Shown here: one piece after another, positions 39,475-48,173 of the stretch
Layout of the letters: the number at the start of each line of letters is the position of its first letter
Position numbering within the stretch: the stretch's first letter is position 1
Assembly: GCF_040649515.1 (NCBI RefSeq)
Contig: NZ_JBEZFP010000054.1
Coordinates: 1-52,804, forward strand
DNA: 52,804 nt
Direction: 5' to 3'
Source of the DNA: Yinghuangia elevatio
Lineage (GTDB): Bacteria; Actinomycetota; Actinomycetes; Streptomycetales; Streptomycetaceae
Position numbers and translations under genes: made by a program
Notes under the pieces: model-generated
Database searches by the model: none
What the model saw: the letters and a program-made list of their open reading frames with translations, nothing else
Told to the model about the DNA's origin: nothing

Positions 39475-40728
39475 GTGACCACCGAAGACAGCCGCTACAC
39501 GGTCATCTCGTCCGACGGCCATGCGGGCGCCGACCTGCTCGACTACCGGCCGTACCTGGATCGCGAGCACCACGAGGAGTTCGACCGCTGGGCGGCCCAG
39601 CTCGTCAACCCGTTCGAGTCCGAGCACCTGCTCAGCAAGGCGCAGGACTGCAACTGGGACAACACCGTGCGGGACGCGGACCTGGCGACGCAGGGCATCG
39701 TCGGCGAGGTGCTCTTCCCGAACACCGTGCCGCCGTTCTTCCCCCAGACCCAGTTCTTCGTCCCGCCCCCGCCCTCCGACCGGCGCGAGTACGAGCAGCG
39801 CTGGGTCGGCCTCCAGGCGCACAACCGCTGGCTCGCCGACTTCTGCGCCCAGGCACCCGGCCGCCGGGCCGGCGTCGCGCAGATCATGCTCAACGACATC
39901 GCGGACGCCGTCGCCGAGGTGCGCCGGGTCAAGGAGGTCGGCCTCTTCGGCGGCATCCTGGTGCCCGGCATACCGCCCGGCTCCGCGCTGCCCCCGCTGT
40001 TCGACCCGGTGTACGACCCGATCTGGGCGGCCTGCGAGGAACTCGACGTCCCCGTCAATCTGCACAGCGGCGGCGGCGTCCCGGAATACCCGCACGACCC
40101 GCGCGGACTCGCCGTGCTGCTCTCCGAGATCACCTGGTTCTCCAACCGCGTGCTCACCCACCTCGTCTTCGGCGGGGTCTTCGAGCGCTTCCCGGGGCTG
40201 AAGGTGGCGTTCACCGAGCAGGGCTCGGCCTGGGTGCCGCGCGAACTCGCCAAGCTGGACCAGTTCGTGCGCGTGATGCCGCTCGACGGCACCGCCCAGC
40301 ATTTCTTCGGCGGCGAGATGATCCGCGGGCTCAGCCTGCTGCCGAGCGAGTACTTCGCACGGAACTGCTTCCTCGGGTCCAGCCCACTGCGCCCCGCCGA
40401 GTGCGCGATCCGGCACCAGATCGGGGTCGACCGGATCATGTGGGGTGCCGACTACCCGCACGCCGAGGGGACGTTCCCGTACACCCTGGAAGGCTTGCGG
40501 CTGACCTTCGCCGACGTGCCCGAGGACGAGGTACGCGCGATGCTGGCCGGCAACGCCGCCCGCTTCTACGGCTTCGACCTGGACGCTCTCGCGGTCCCGG
40601 CCGCCGCGTGCGGGCCGCGCGTCGCCGACGTCGCACGGCCGTTCGGCCGGGACGAGGTACCCGCGGACGCGCTGGGCTCGGTCTTCATCGACCACTTCGG
40701 CGCGGAACACCCGGCGCTGGCCGGGTAG
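39475..40728 (+). CDS. amidohydrolase family 2 protein
   Basis: This ~417-residue metal-dependent hydrolase or decarboxylase has a TIM barrel of the amidohydrolase-2 (ACMSD-like) family. The N-terminal metal strand reads VISSDGHAG, the middle His is in PVNLHSGGGVPEY, FTEQGSAWVP follows, and MWGADYPHAEGTFPYTLEGL holds the metal-binding Asp and a terminal segment typical of the group often annotated as predicted metal-dependent hydrolase. The first strand has SDGHAG rather than DxHxH, as in one subgroup. GTG 39475 is 4 bases after GGAGGA; ATG 39463 is in frame. Controlled probably by the divergent FadR regulator. Confidence 0.9.
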   Translation: MTTEDSRYTVISSDGHAGADLLDYRPYLDREHHEEFDRWAAQLVNPFESEHLLSKAQDCNWDNTVRDADLATQGIVGEVLFPNTVPPFFPQTQFFVPPPPSDRREYEQRWVGLQAHNRWLADFCAQAPGRRAGVAQIMLNDIADAVAEVRRVKEVGLFGGILVPGIPPGSALPPLFDPVYDPIWAACEELDVPVNLHSGGGVPEYPHDPRGLAVLLSEITWFSNRVLTHLVFGGVFERFPGLKVAFTEQGSAWVPRELAKLDQFVRVMPLDGTAQHFFGGEMIRGLSLLPSEYFARNCFLGSSPLRPAECAIRHQIGVDRIMWGADYPHAEGTFPYTLEGLRLTFADVPEDEVRAMLAGNAARFYGFDLDALAVPAAACGPRVADVARPFGRDEVPADALGSVFIDHFGAEHPALAG

Positions 40729-40844
40729 TTCGAACCGTACGCGCCCTCCGCGCCACAACCCCGTCCGGCGCCCCGCGCGACCGCCTCCCCGCCGGTGACC
40801 CGCCGCCCGTACCCCGCCCTGGCCCCCCGCCCGTGAACCGCTCG

Positions 40845-42734
40845 CTACGACCCGCCGCGCGGCCGGTGGGTCAGGGCGGGATAGGGGGCGCCGGGCGCGG
40901 TGGTGGCGTACAGCGCGATGGTGAGCGGCCGCAGTCCGCTGAGGCGCTGGTCGTCGTCCTCCTCGTCGCGGTCCTGCGGCAGGCCGGTGATGAGGTCCCG
41001 GCGCAGCAGCGGCTCCGCGGCGCGGATGTGGGAGCGGACGGTCTTGGTCGCGATCCCCAGGTGCGCGGCGGCCGCGTCGGCGTTGAACTCGGCGAGGACC
41101 CAGGTGCGCAGGGTGCGGACCAGGTCGCGGCGGTCGTCGGCGAGCGGCCGCAGCATCTGGTCCGCCCAGATGCGCACCTGCTGGTGCGTCAGCACGTCGT
41201 GCAGGGACACGTCGGCCTCGGGGGAGTGCGGCGCGGGGGGAGCGGGCGGCTGGGGGAGAGAGCTGACGATCTGGATGGCCAGCGACAGAATGATGCGGTC
41301 CAGCGTGCGGTCGGGGTCGAGGCCGACCGCGGCGCACACCTGGTTGACGCGCCGGGCCACGGTGTTGCGGTGCACACCGATGACGCGCGCCGCCGCGGAT
41401 GTGCGGAACTCCACTGCCAGCGCGGTGGATTCCAGGATCTGGCTGCCCGATCTGGAGGTGGCCAGGATGGGCCGGAGGAAGGCCTCGGCCCAGGTGTGCG
41501 CCGGGACGGCGGGGAGCACGTCCACGAGGGTCGGCGTACGGGTCGCGCTGATGACCGTGCGCTCGGGGTGGTGGGCGGCACGTGCGAGCGCGTCCGCGGC
41601 TTCGCCGTATGCCTGGCCGATCCCGGCGAGCGGGTGCACCGGGCTGCCGCCCACGGTCACCCCCGAGGAGCCGAACGTCTGGCGCAGCGATCTGAGTTCG
41701 CCCTCCGAGTCGTGCTCGGGGTGCTGCGGCGCGACGATGATGATGTGCTGGTGGAACGCGGGGCAGCGGACCGCCAGGGCGTTCCGGTCGAGTCGGCGTT
41801 CCACGTCGGCCATGACCGCCTCCCGGTCCGCGCGGGCACAGTCGACGATGAAGACCCGCGTGGTCTCCACGTCGAGGAGACCGGGCGCGATGCCGGCCAG
41901 GACGCGTTGCGCGTGGGTGGCGTTGCCGGTCATCAGGAGCTGGAACGCCGACAGCCGGATGCCGCGGACCGCGGTGGTGACGCTCGCGGTGTCGGCCTCC
42001 CGGTGGTGCGGTGCCAGTGCGAAGGCGAGCGTGGTGGCCGCGTGCCCGGTGAGGTTGCGGTCGGCGCGTCCCAGGGGTTCGTCGGTGGCGACGATCAGCA
42101 CGTGGTCGGCGCCCACCGGGACGGTGCCGGCGAACAGGCCGGTGGGTGTCGTCTGGAGCGGACGGTCCGGGCGCTGCATGACCGACGCGAGGGTGAGCGG
42201 GGCGGTCGGCGGCGTGGCCGTGACGATGCCTTCCGGACCGCGCAGGACGACCTCCGCGCGCAACGCCTGCGCCAGCGCACGGGTGACACCGCCGACGGGG
42301 TCCGCGGTGTCGAGCTGCGCGATGAGGTCGCCGAGGGTCGCGGCGTGTCGCCTGGCCCGGTCGGCCGCGAGGTCGGCGACGCGCCGCGCGAGCCCGGACC
42401 GCCATGCGGACAGCGGGCGGGTGGAGGTCAGCAGAGGGAAGCGGTGGCGCGTCGCCGCGTCCCGGATCCAGGTGACGGCGTCGCCGCCGGGGAAGTCGGC
42501 CAGGACGAGCGCTGCGGCACGGCCGACCGCGAGGGCGCCCAGGAGTCGGTCGACGGCCTGGAGTTCCCCGGCGTCGGAGACGATCAGGGCTTGCGAGATG
42601 TCCGGACCCATCCACTGGCTGCCGGACAGGATCAGCGCCCGGTGCACCTCGCGGTCGGCGGCGATCGCCGGATCCGGCCCCTGCGGCGCCAGTCCGTACT
42701 CCGGTATGGCGGTCACGTCACGCAGAGACAGCAT
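40845..42734 (-). CDS. PucR-type transcriptional regulator with two HTH domains
   Basis: This 629-residue regulator has an N-terminal PucR/PurC-like domain (LSLRDVTAIPEYGL to about 130), a GGDEF-like middle region (about 255-400) and then two consecutive HTH_30-type domains. The first is at about 433-490 (AAARVIGVHRNTVARRVNQV, LDRIILSLAIQI). The second is at about 536-585 (LVRTLRTWVLAEF, AHLGIATKTVRSHIRAAEPL). One such domain is normal. Family members control purine or amino-acid catabolism. ATG 42734 begins 17 bases inside the end of the conservon P450 gene, so it is probably co-transcribed with the conservon. Confidence 0.9.
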   Translation of the reverse strand: MLSLRDVTAIPEYGLAPQGPDPAIAADREVHRALILSGSQWMGPDISQALIVSDAGELQAVDRLLGALAVGRAAALVLADFPGGDAVTWIRDAATRHRFPLLTSTRPLSAWRSGLARRVADLAADRARRHAATLGDLIAQLDTADPVGGVTRALAQALRAEVVLRGPEGIVTATPPTAPLTLASVMQRPDRPLQTTPTGLFAGTVPVGADHVLIVATDEPLGRADRNLTGHAATTLAFALAPHHREADTASVTTAVRGIRLSAFQLLMTGNATHAQRVLAGIAPGLLDVETTRVFIVDCARADREAVMADVERRLDRNALAVRCPAFHQHIIIVAPQHPEHDSEGELRSLRQTFGSSGVTVGGSPVHPLAGIGQAYGEAADALARAAHHPERTVISATRTPTLVDVLPAVPAHTWAEAFLRPILATSRSGSQILESTALAVEFRTSAAARVIGVHRNTVARRVNQVCAAVGLDPDRTLDRIILSLAIQIVSSLPQPPAPPAPHSPEADVSLHDVLTHQQVRIWADQMLRPLADDRRDLVRTLRTWVLAEFNADAAAAHLGIATKTVRSHIRAAEPLLRRDLITGLPQDRDEEDDDQRLSGLRPLTIALYATTAPGAPYPALTHRPRGGS

Positions 42735-44046
42735 GTCCCGTCGTCACCCCTTTCTCGTCCGTTCGTGTGTCGGCGCCGCCCGCGTACGCGCTGCCCGCGT
42801 TTGCGCCGGTCGCGTGGGTAACGGCAGAAGTGTCCACGACACCGTCGGCGCCGCCGCCATCGGCCCCGGTCACGCCGTCGCGGCGGTCCGGGGCGAACAC
42901 CACGCCCAGGTGCACGGGACACTGCTGGAACGGGCCGGGCCTGCCGGTGATGACCCGCGTCGGTGTCGACAGGTCCCACAGCGCGTCGACGACCGTCTCG
43001 ATCGCCGCCTCCGCGACGGTCGCGGCCAACGCCTGCGCCGGGCAGTGGTGCGGGCCGGCCGACCACGCCAGGTGGCTGCGGTCCCGCGGCCGGCCGCGAC
43101 CGGGGCGCGCGGGGTCGGTGCCGACGGCGGCGTGCCCCACCAGAACAGGCACCCCCGGCGCCACGACGACGCCGTGCAGGATCGCCGGACGACGGGCGTA
43201 GTGCACCGACGCGTTCGCCACCGGGCACCGCGCGGCGAGGGCGGCGTCCATCGCGCCGCGGATGGTCACCGCGCCGCCGACGAACTCCCCGGCGTACGCG
43301 GGTTCGGTCAGCAGCGCATGCAGCGCGGTGCCGATCCAGGCGGCCGTGGGCGCGATGCCGAGCAGAACCATGGAGGACAAAAGGAGTTCGACCTCGCCGG
43401 GGCCGAGCCGCGCCGGGTGCGCGAGCAGCCTCGACGTCAGATCGGCCCCGGGCGAGCCCTGCTTCTCCCGCACGATCTCGCGCAGCCGCCGCATGAGCTT
43501 CCCGGCCGCCTCCACCGAGTCCGGCCCGGCGTCGACCACCGACCTCGCGTACGCGCGGATCCGGTCGTGGTCGTCCGGGCAGCCGAGGACGTCGGCGACG
43601 GCGTGGCCGGCCACCTGGTCGGCGTACTCGGCCATCAGGTCCGCGTGCCCACGAGGCGCGAACCCGCCGACGAGCGCCCGCCCGTGCCGCTGCACGCCGC
43701 GTCGGACGGCGTGCAGGTCGACGCCGGCCAGGCAGTCGTCCAGCACGCCGCGCAGCCGCTCGTGCTCGGGGCCGTCGACGTGCTGCAGGCCGCCCGGGCG
43801 CAGCAGGGCCAGGTGGGTCGTGGCGACGACGTCCGGCAGCGGAGTCCAGTGCTCCGGGCTCCGGGCAAAGTCCGCGCCGGTGAGCAGCTCGCGCGCCGCG
43901 GCGTGGTCGGTGACCACCAAGGCGCGTACGCCGGGCGCGATCTCGGCCCACGCGACGGGGCCCGCCGCGCGCAGCGACGCGTACGCGTCCTCGGGGCTTT
44001 CGCTGAACGCCGCGCCGTGCAGCCGCGGCAGCGCGGAGCGGTTCAT
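42718..44046 (-). CDS. cvnE: conservon cytochrome P450 lacking ExxR (CYP157-like)
   Basis: This 442-residue P450-fold protein has the haem Cys335 in SHLAWSAGPHHCPAQALA. The K-helix that should read ExxR instead reads MDAALAARCP (266-275), with Ala at both positions, and the I-helix lacks the acid-Thr pair (GIAPTAAW, 230-237). Loss of ExxR is a known trait of the Streptomyces CYP157 family, whose members occur in conservons. The ~55 C-terminal residues after VHLGVVFAPDRR are Gly/Ala/Thr-rich. ATG 44046 overlaps the cvnD stop as ATGA. Its catalytic competence is doubtful; a structural or signalling role is possible. Confidence 0.9.
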   Translation of the reverse strand: MNRSALPRLHGAAFSESPEDAYASLRAAGPVAWAEIAPGVRALVVTDHAAARELLTGADFARSPEHWTPLPDVVATTHLALLRPGGLQHVDGPEHERLRGVLDDCLAGVDLHAVRRGVQRHGRALVGGFAPRGHADLMAEYADQVAGHAVADVLGCPDDHDRIRAYARSVVDAGPDSVEAAGKLMRRLREIVREKQGSPGADLTSRLLAHPARLGPGEVELLLSSMVLLGIAPTAAWIGTALHALLTEPAYAGEFVGGAVTIRGAMDAALAARCPVANASVHYARRPAILHGVVVAPGVPVLVGHAAVGTDPARPGRGRPRDRSHLAWSAGPHHCPAQALAATVAEAAIETVVDALWDLSTPTRVITGRPGPFQQCPVHLGVVFAPDRRDGVTGADGGGADGVVDTSAVTHATGANAGSAYAGGADTRTDEKGVTTGHAVSA

Positions 44047-44633
44047 GGGGTGTGGCTCCCTGCGGGGCGGAGGATGTCGGTGACCAGTGCGACCAGCGCG
44101 TGCTTGGCCGATTGCATGGTGCGCGCGTCGACGAAGACGAGCGGGCGGTCGTCGGGAAGGGTCAGGGCGTCGCGCAGCACCGCCTCGGAGTATCCGGGGG
44201 ATTCCGAGAAGGTGTTGACGGCGACCACGTAGGGGACTCCGGCTTCCTCCAACAGGTCGATGGACGCGTACGACCGGTCGATGTGCCGGGTGTCGACCAG
44301 CACCAGGCCGCCCAGCGCGCCGGTCAGCAGCGACCGGATCATGGCCGCGAACCGCGGCTGCCCGGGGGCGCCGAACAGGTAGACCACGATGCCGCCGGCA
44401 AGGGTGCGCCGGCCGAAGTCCATGGCGACGGTCGTCGTGGACTTGGTGTCCACCGCCACGTCGTCGACCAGTTCGCCGGCGCGCGTCAGCCGCTCCTCGG
44501 TGCGCAGCGGGCGCATCTCGGACACCGTGCCCACGAACGTGGTCTTGCCCACCCCGAACGCGCCCAGGACGACGATCTTCACCGAGCGCGCGCCGTCCGG
44601 CAGGTAGCCGCGCTCAGAGGCGCTGGAGGCCAT
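44043..44633 (-). CDS. cvnD: conservon small GTPase CvnD
   Basis: This 196-residue Ras-like ATP/GTP-binding protein has the P-loop GAFGVGKTT (26-34), a switch region with TTTVAMDFGRRTL, the Walker B-like VYLFGAPGQPRFAAM, and VNTF in place of the usual NKxD. It belongs to the MglA-related GTPases of conservons, which in Streptomyces coelicolor assemble with CvnA, CvnB and CvnC at the membrane. ATG 44633 lies 20 bases inside cvnC. It is coupled to the P450 gene by ATGA. Confidence 0.94.
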   Translation of the reverse strand: MASSASERGYLPDGARSVKIVVLGAFGVGKTTFVGTVSEMRPLRTEERLTRAGELVDDVAVDTKSTTTVAMDFGRRTLAGGIVVYLFGAPGQPRFAAMIRSLLTGALGGLVLVDTRHIDRSYASIDLLEEAGVPYVVAVNTFSESPGYSEAVLRDALTLPDDRPLVFVDARTMQSAKHALVALVTDILRPAGSHTP

Positions 44634-45099
44634 GCAGAACCCTTTCCAGGAAATCCCGTTCGTGCGGTTGCGCACGCGGGACGAACGGATCGGCGGCACG
44701 CACGTGGCCGCCGGCGACCAAGCCGGCCGCCACCGCGCGCACCACGCCGCCGGGCAGCTCCAGGCGGGCGCTCACCTCCGCAACCGACAGCACGCCGGGC
44801 TCCAGCAGCGCCAGCACGCGCCGTGCCTGGACCGGCAGTCCGGCCGCCGGCGCGGCAGGAGCCAGGGACAGGAGCGTCGCCATGTCGACGCGTGGCCGAC
44901 CCCGCTTCGGGGTGTCCTCGTATCCGGTGCCGCCGTCCCAGCCCTCCCCGCCGTGGTACGCGGTGCCGACCTCCGCGGGGCCGTCCGTCGCGTCGAACGT
45001 CCCGTCGTGGTCCGGCGTGTCCGTGTCGGGGGAGATGACCGTGTGGGAACGGACGACGCCGCGGCGCGTGTGGCCGCCTCCGCCCGCGCCGGAGGTCAT
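44614..45099 (-). CDS. cvnC: conservon DUF742 protein CvnC
   Basis: This 161-residue protein has the DUF742 domain in its C-terminal half (about 72-160): ATLLSLAPAAPAAGLPVQAR, LSVAEVSARLELPGGVVRAV and DFLERVLHGLQRL form the winged-helix-like core with the family's conserved RDFLERVLHGLRRL-type end. The N-terminal half is Gly/Asp/His-rich and likely disordered, longer than usual. It overlaps cvnB by ATGA. Confidence 0.94.
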   Translation of the reverse strand: MTSGAGGGGHTRRGVVRSHTVISPDTDTPDHDGTFDATDGPAEVGTAYHGGEGWDGGTGYEDTPKRGRPRVDMATLLSLAPAAPAAGLPVQARRVLALLEPGVLSVAEVSARLELPGGVVRAVAAGLVAGGHVRAADPFVPRAQPHERDFLERVLHGLQRL

Positions 45100-45533
45100 A
45101 CCCGGGTCGGGAACTGGCGGTCCCGGGCCGCCAGGAACGGCCCCAGGGCCTTGATCAGCTTCAAGGCCTTGGACAGTGTCAATTGCACGTTCGGGCTGAT
45201 CGAGTCACCCTCCACGGCGACCCCCAGGCCGCTGTTCCGGCCGGCCGCGAACAGCAGCACCGTGTACCGCGTGAAGTCCATGATCTGATAGCGCATCAGC
45301 AGGTTTTCCGGGGTCGTACGGCAGCAGTCGGCGAACGCGTCCTGCAGCGACGCGATGCCCGCGAAGGCCGCGCAGGACCGCTCCATCTCGTCCCGGCCGA
45401 GGCCGTCGGTGCCCGCGAGCGGGAGCCCGTCCGAGGAGAACAGCACGGCGGAGACGACGCCGTCGCCGAGCAACGCGTTGAGCTGCGGGCGCAGGTCGGC
45501 CGTGTCGGCGGTGACGTGCGGGAACTCGGACAT
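45096..45533 (-). CDS. cvnB: conservon roadblock/LC7 protein CvnB
   Basis: This 145-residue Roadblock/LC7-domain protein (LNALLGDGVVSAVLFSSDGLPLA, then ERSCAAFAGIASLQDAFADC and GVAVEGDSISPNVQLTLSKA) is of the MglB type that acts as partner or GTPase-activating protein for the CvnD GTPase. ATG 45533 lies 7 bases after the cvnA stop; ATG 45551 is in frame but would overlap. Confidence 0.94.
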   Translation of the reverse strand: MSEFPHVTADTADLRPQLNALLGDGVVSAVLFSSDGLPLAGTDGLGRDEMERSCAAFAGIASLQDAFADCCRTTPENLLMRYQIMDFTRYTVLLFAAGRNSGLGVAVEGDSISPNVQLTLSKALKLIKALGPFLAARDRQFPTRV

Positions 45534-45540
45534 CCTCGGC

Positions 45541-47097
45541 TCACCTTCCACTGTCGCTGTCGTCGTCGTAGCCGGCCGCCAGGACGCCCTGCAGCCGGGC
45601 GAACCCGTCGGCGAACACCCCGGGGTCGGGCACCTCTTGCTGCCGCGGACGCGTCTCGCGGCGCAGCGCCTCGCGCGGACGCCGCTTGGGCAGGCCCAGC
45701 GCGGTGCGCTCCGTCGACTCGTCCGACGCCGCGGAGTCGGACGACGGCCCGTGCACAGGTGGCTCCTGTACAGACGACCCCTGCACCGACGGCCCCGGCG
45801 TGGATCGCCCGGGCACAGAAGGCTCCTGCGCAGACGGAACGTGTATGGCCGGCACCTGCGTGGCCGGCACCTGTGCGCGCGGCACCTCGGCGGCCGCCAC
45901 CTGTGCGGCTGCCGCCTCGGGGTGTGGCGTCCCGGGGCCGGTCGCCTGGGGGAGCAGCCCCTCCGCCACCAGGTGCCGCACCGGGATCAGCAGGTCCGCC
46001 CGCACACCTCCGGAGGAGGACGGCGAGAGCCCGACCCGCAGGCCGTACGTCCGGCTCAGCCGTCCGATGACCGCGAAGCCGAGCCTGCCCGGGTCGGCCA
46101 GGGCGGTCACATCCGTCTCCCCCGAGGACAGCGCGCGCTCGGCCTCCTGGAGTTGGAGCGGGCTCATGCCCAGCCCGTGGTCGTCCACGGTCAGGCGCAT
46201 GCCGTTCGGCACGAGCAGCACATGCGTCTGGACGCGGCCCCCGGAGTAGGTGGTGGCGTTGTCCAGCAGTTCGGTCAGCGCCACGATGACCGGTTCCACG
46301 ACCAGGCCTTCGACCACCGCCTCGCCGGTCTGCGCGACGTACGTGTAGTCGACCGAACTGCTGTGCAGGATGCGCCCGCGCGCGCTCTCCACGATCTCCG
46401 CGACGGTGCAGTTCGCGCGCTGGACGCCCGGCCACGACTCGGTCAGGATCCGCAGGCGCTGCACGGTGTGCGCGGCAAGGGTGACGCTGCGGTCCACGCC
46501 GGCCAGCGTCCGGGCGTACGCCGACCCGCGTCCCGACAGGCCCAGTTCGTCGTGGTCGTCGAAGGCGTTGTCGATGTCGCGCTGGGCACGTGTCAGGCTC
46601 GCCTGGATCTCCTCCGCGGCGACACGCACGCCCGCGCGCGCCGAGTCGGAGACCCGGCCCCGCACGGCGAACGCCGCGTCCCGCATGGCCGCCTCGACCT
46701 GTTCGAGCCGGCCCGCCACCTCGGAACCGGTGAGCAGGTCGGGACGCCGCAGCCCGGTGGGCACCGCGGCCCGGGGTTCCCGGAGCCCCTGCGCGACGGC
46801 GGGCAGGCGTACGTCGACCAGGTGCTGCAACTCGGCCATCACCAGCTGGAGTTGCGACCAGTGCGTGGCGGCCTCGGTGCGGGCCTCCTCGACCTGCCGC
46901 CGCGCGTCGGCGACGGCTCGGTCGGCCGTGTCGGCGGCGGTCCGCTCGCCGAGAGCCGCGGTCTGCGCGGCGCGCTCCTGGGCCCGCCGGAGGCGCTGCG
47001 CCGCTCTGCGTTGTCCGGGCCGGTGCCCGAGCCAGGTCGCGGTGGCGGCCAGCGCCGCGCTGGAGGCGCCGACCCACACGTGCACGTCATCGATCAT
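45541..47097 (-). CDS. cvnA: conservon sensor-kinase-like protein CvnA
   Basis: This 518-residue protein has one N-terminal membrane helix (about 5-24), a long coiled-coil/helical region (about 30-240) and a GHKL ATPase domain (about 250-400): N box ALTELLDNATTYS, G1 VDDHGLGM, G2 GRLGFAVIGRLSR. There is no obvious extracellular sensor, shorter than many CvnA proteins. The C-terminal ~115 residues are Pro/Ser/Val/Gln-rich with repeating VPxxQVP/PSVQG units. ATG 47097 begins the five-gene run cvnA-B-C-D-E. Upstream, 752 bases carry no convincing gene. Confidence 0.94.
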   Translation of the reverse strand: MIDDVHVWVGASSAALAATATWLGHRPGQRRAAQRLRRAQERAAQTAALGERTAADTADRAVADARRQVEEARTEAATHWSQLQLVMAELQHLVDVRLPAVAQGLREPRAAVPTGLRRPDLLTGSEVAGRLEQVEAAMRDAAFAVRGRVSDSARAGVRVAAEEIQASLTRAQRDIDNAFDDHDELGLSGRGSAYARTLAGVDRSVTLAAHTVQRLRILTESWPGVQRANCTVAEIVESARGRILHSSSVDYTYVAQTGEAVVEGLVVEPVIVALTELLDNATTYSGGRVQTHVLLVPNGMRLTVDDHGLGMSPLQLQEAERALSSGETDVTALADPGRLGFAVIGRLSRTYGLRVGLSPSSSGGVRADLLIPVRHLVAEGLLPQATGPGTPHPEAAAAQVAAAEVPRAQVPATQVPAIHVPSAQEPSVPGRSTPGPSVQGSSVQEPPVHGPSSDSAASDESTERTALGLPKRRPREALRRETRPRQQEVPDPGVFADGFARLQGVLAAGYDDDSDSGR

Positions 47098-47849
47098 GAG
47101 CTCTCAGCCAATCGCCGGACCATCCGGATGAACTCGGCCGCCGCAACCGGCCTTTCCGTACGCCTTTCGGCACGCCTTCTCGTACGTCGTCCGTACGTCC
47201 TTCCGCATGCTCAGCCGCGCGGGTCCGCCGTGCCGGAGCGGGCCCGGGGGTCCCGGAACGGCGTGCCACTGAATCCAACGGGCATCGGTCTTCCTCGTCT
47301 GTGACGCCGCGCGGCCACGTGGCCGGATCCTGTCCCTCGGCCGGAGCTGCGGCGCCCAGCACGCTAGGGCATGCCCGGGCCGGCAACCACGGCCGTGGTG
47401 CACCATTTTCGGAGCGGAACAGGGCCGCGGTGCACACTTGCGGGCCCGAAACGGTGCGGCCATGCACACGTCCGGCCGCACGACAGGGCTGTCAGGCACC
47501 ATGCGCCGCGACCGCGACCGGCCCGATCGCGGTGTGCCCCTGTCATGAAAAGGGTGAAACGGCCATCCGCATCGTTGTCTATCCCGGGTGCGCGGCGTGA
47601 AGTCACGCTGTCTGGTTGGCGGTCCGGCGGCCTCGATCGCAGAATGAGGCCGCCGGCCAACCGGTGCGTTCGAGCCCGCGGGCGGAAACGCGGAGATGGT
47701 GCACGGGGTCCCTCCGCGGAGGTGAAATTTGTGCACCAGGGCCGTGGCAGCGCGGCGCCGTCCCCGCCTACCGTTCTCGGCGCGGGCCGCGGAATCGCGG
47801 GAAATCCCGTACCCCTGAACGAAATTGGCGTGGAAGTCGAGGAATACCG
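47098..47849. promoter_or_regulatory. 752-base divergent gap with clustered GTGCAC sites
   Basis: The cvnA and cupin genes diverge from here. GGTGCAC-type sites occur at 47397-47404 (GGTGCACC, palindromic, overlapping the palindrome CCACGGCCGTGG at 47387-47398), 47429-47436, 47698-47704 and 47731-47737, plus TGCAC at 47463. No reading frame here has convincing codon use. The density suggests multiple sites for one dimeric regulator. Confidence 0.45.
47698..47737. promoter_or_regulatory. nested inverted repeat upstream of the cupin gene
   Basis: GGTGCAC (47698-47704) and GTGCACC (47731-47737) are complementary arms that enclose the perfect palindrome CCTCCGCGGAGG (47711-47722). The centre lies ~132 bases upstream of the cupin start. 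It could be a two-protein operator or a cruciform-prone site. Confidence 0.55.
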
Positions 47850-48170
47850 ATGCCTGCTGGATTCAGTGTCACGACGATTCAGGACACACCCGCAAATGCC
47901 GTCGTGGACGGAATCACCATGCGTTTGCTGAAGGAGGGAACAGCCGAAGATCCTTCGGTGGTGATGGAGCTGACATTTGCACCGGGTGCCGCGTTCGGCG
48001 AGGACCGGCACGCGCGTCCGGAGATCCTGGTGGTCACCGAAGGCGTGCTGTCGGACGGCCACGCCGACCACCCGAAGGGGAGCGTGGTCGTCGGCTCCCC
48101 GGGATCGGTGCACTTCCCTCGTTCCGCCGACGGCTGCAAGGTGCTGGTCGTCCACCCCGCCGGGGTGTAA
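47850..48170 (+). CDS. small cupin-domain protein
   Basis: This 106-residue single cupin barrel has cupin motif 1 around DRHARPEILVVTEGVLSDG and motif 2 around GSVVVGSPGSVHFPRSADG. The metal-binding His set is only partly present (His48 and His90 region), so the metal is uncertain. It resembles ChrR-type or simple sensory cupins. GAGGAA lies 5 bases before ATG 47850. Its stop is 3 bases from the convergent immunity-type gene. Confidence 0.82.
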   Translation: MPAGFSVTTIQDTPANAVVDGITMRLLKEGTAEDPSVVMELTFAPGAAFGEDRHARPEILVVTEGVLSDGHADHPKGSVVVGSPGSVHFPRSADGCKVLVVHPAGV

Positions 48171-48173
48171 CCC

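Noticed and set aside
39442..44232. Very long open frames opposite or out of phase with the amidohydrolase, PucR and conservon genes (up to ~1,100 codons).
   Set aside because: Their products are Arg/Pro/Gly/Ala-rich without family motifs, and they overlap genes with clear domains; they are the usual GC-driven shadow frames.
47371..47931. Plus-strand 186-codon frame in the conservon/cupin gap.
   Set aside because: Arg/Pro/His-rich text without codon bias or motif, and it overlaps the cupin gene out of frame.
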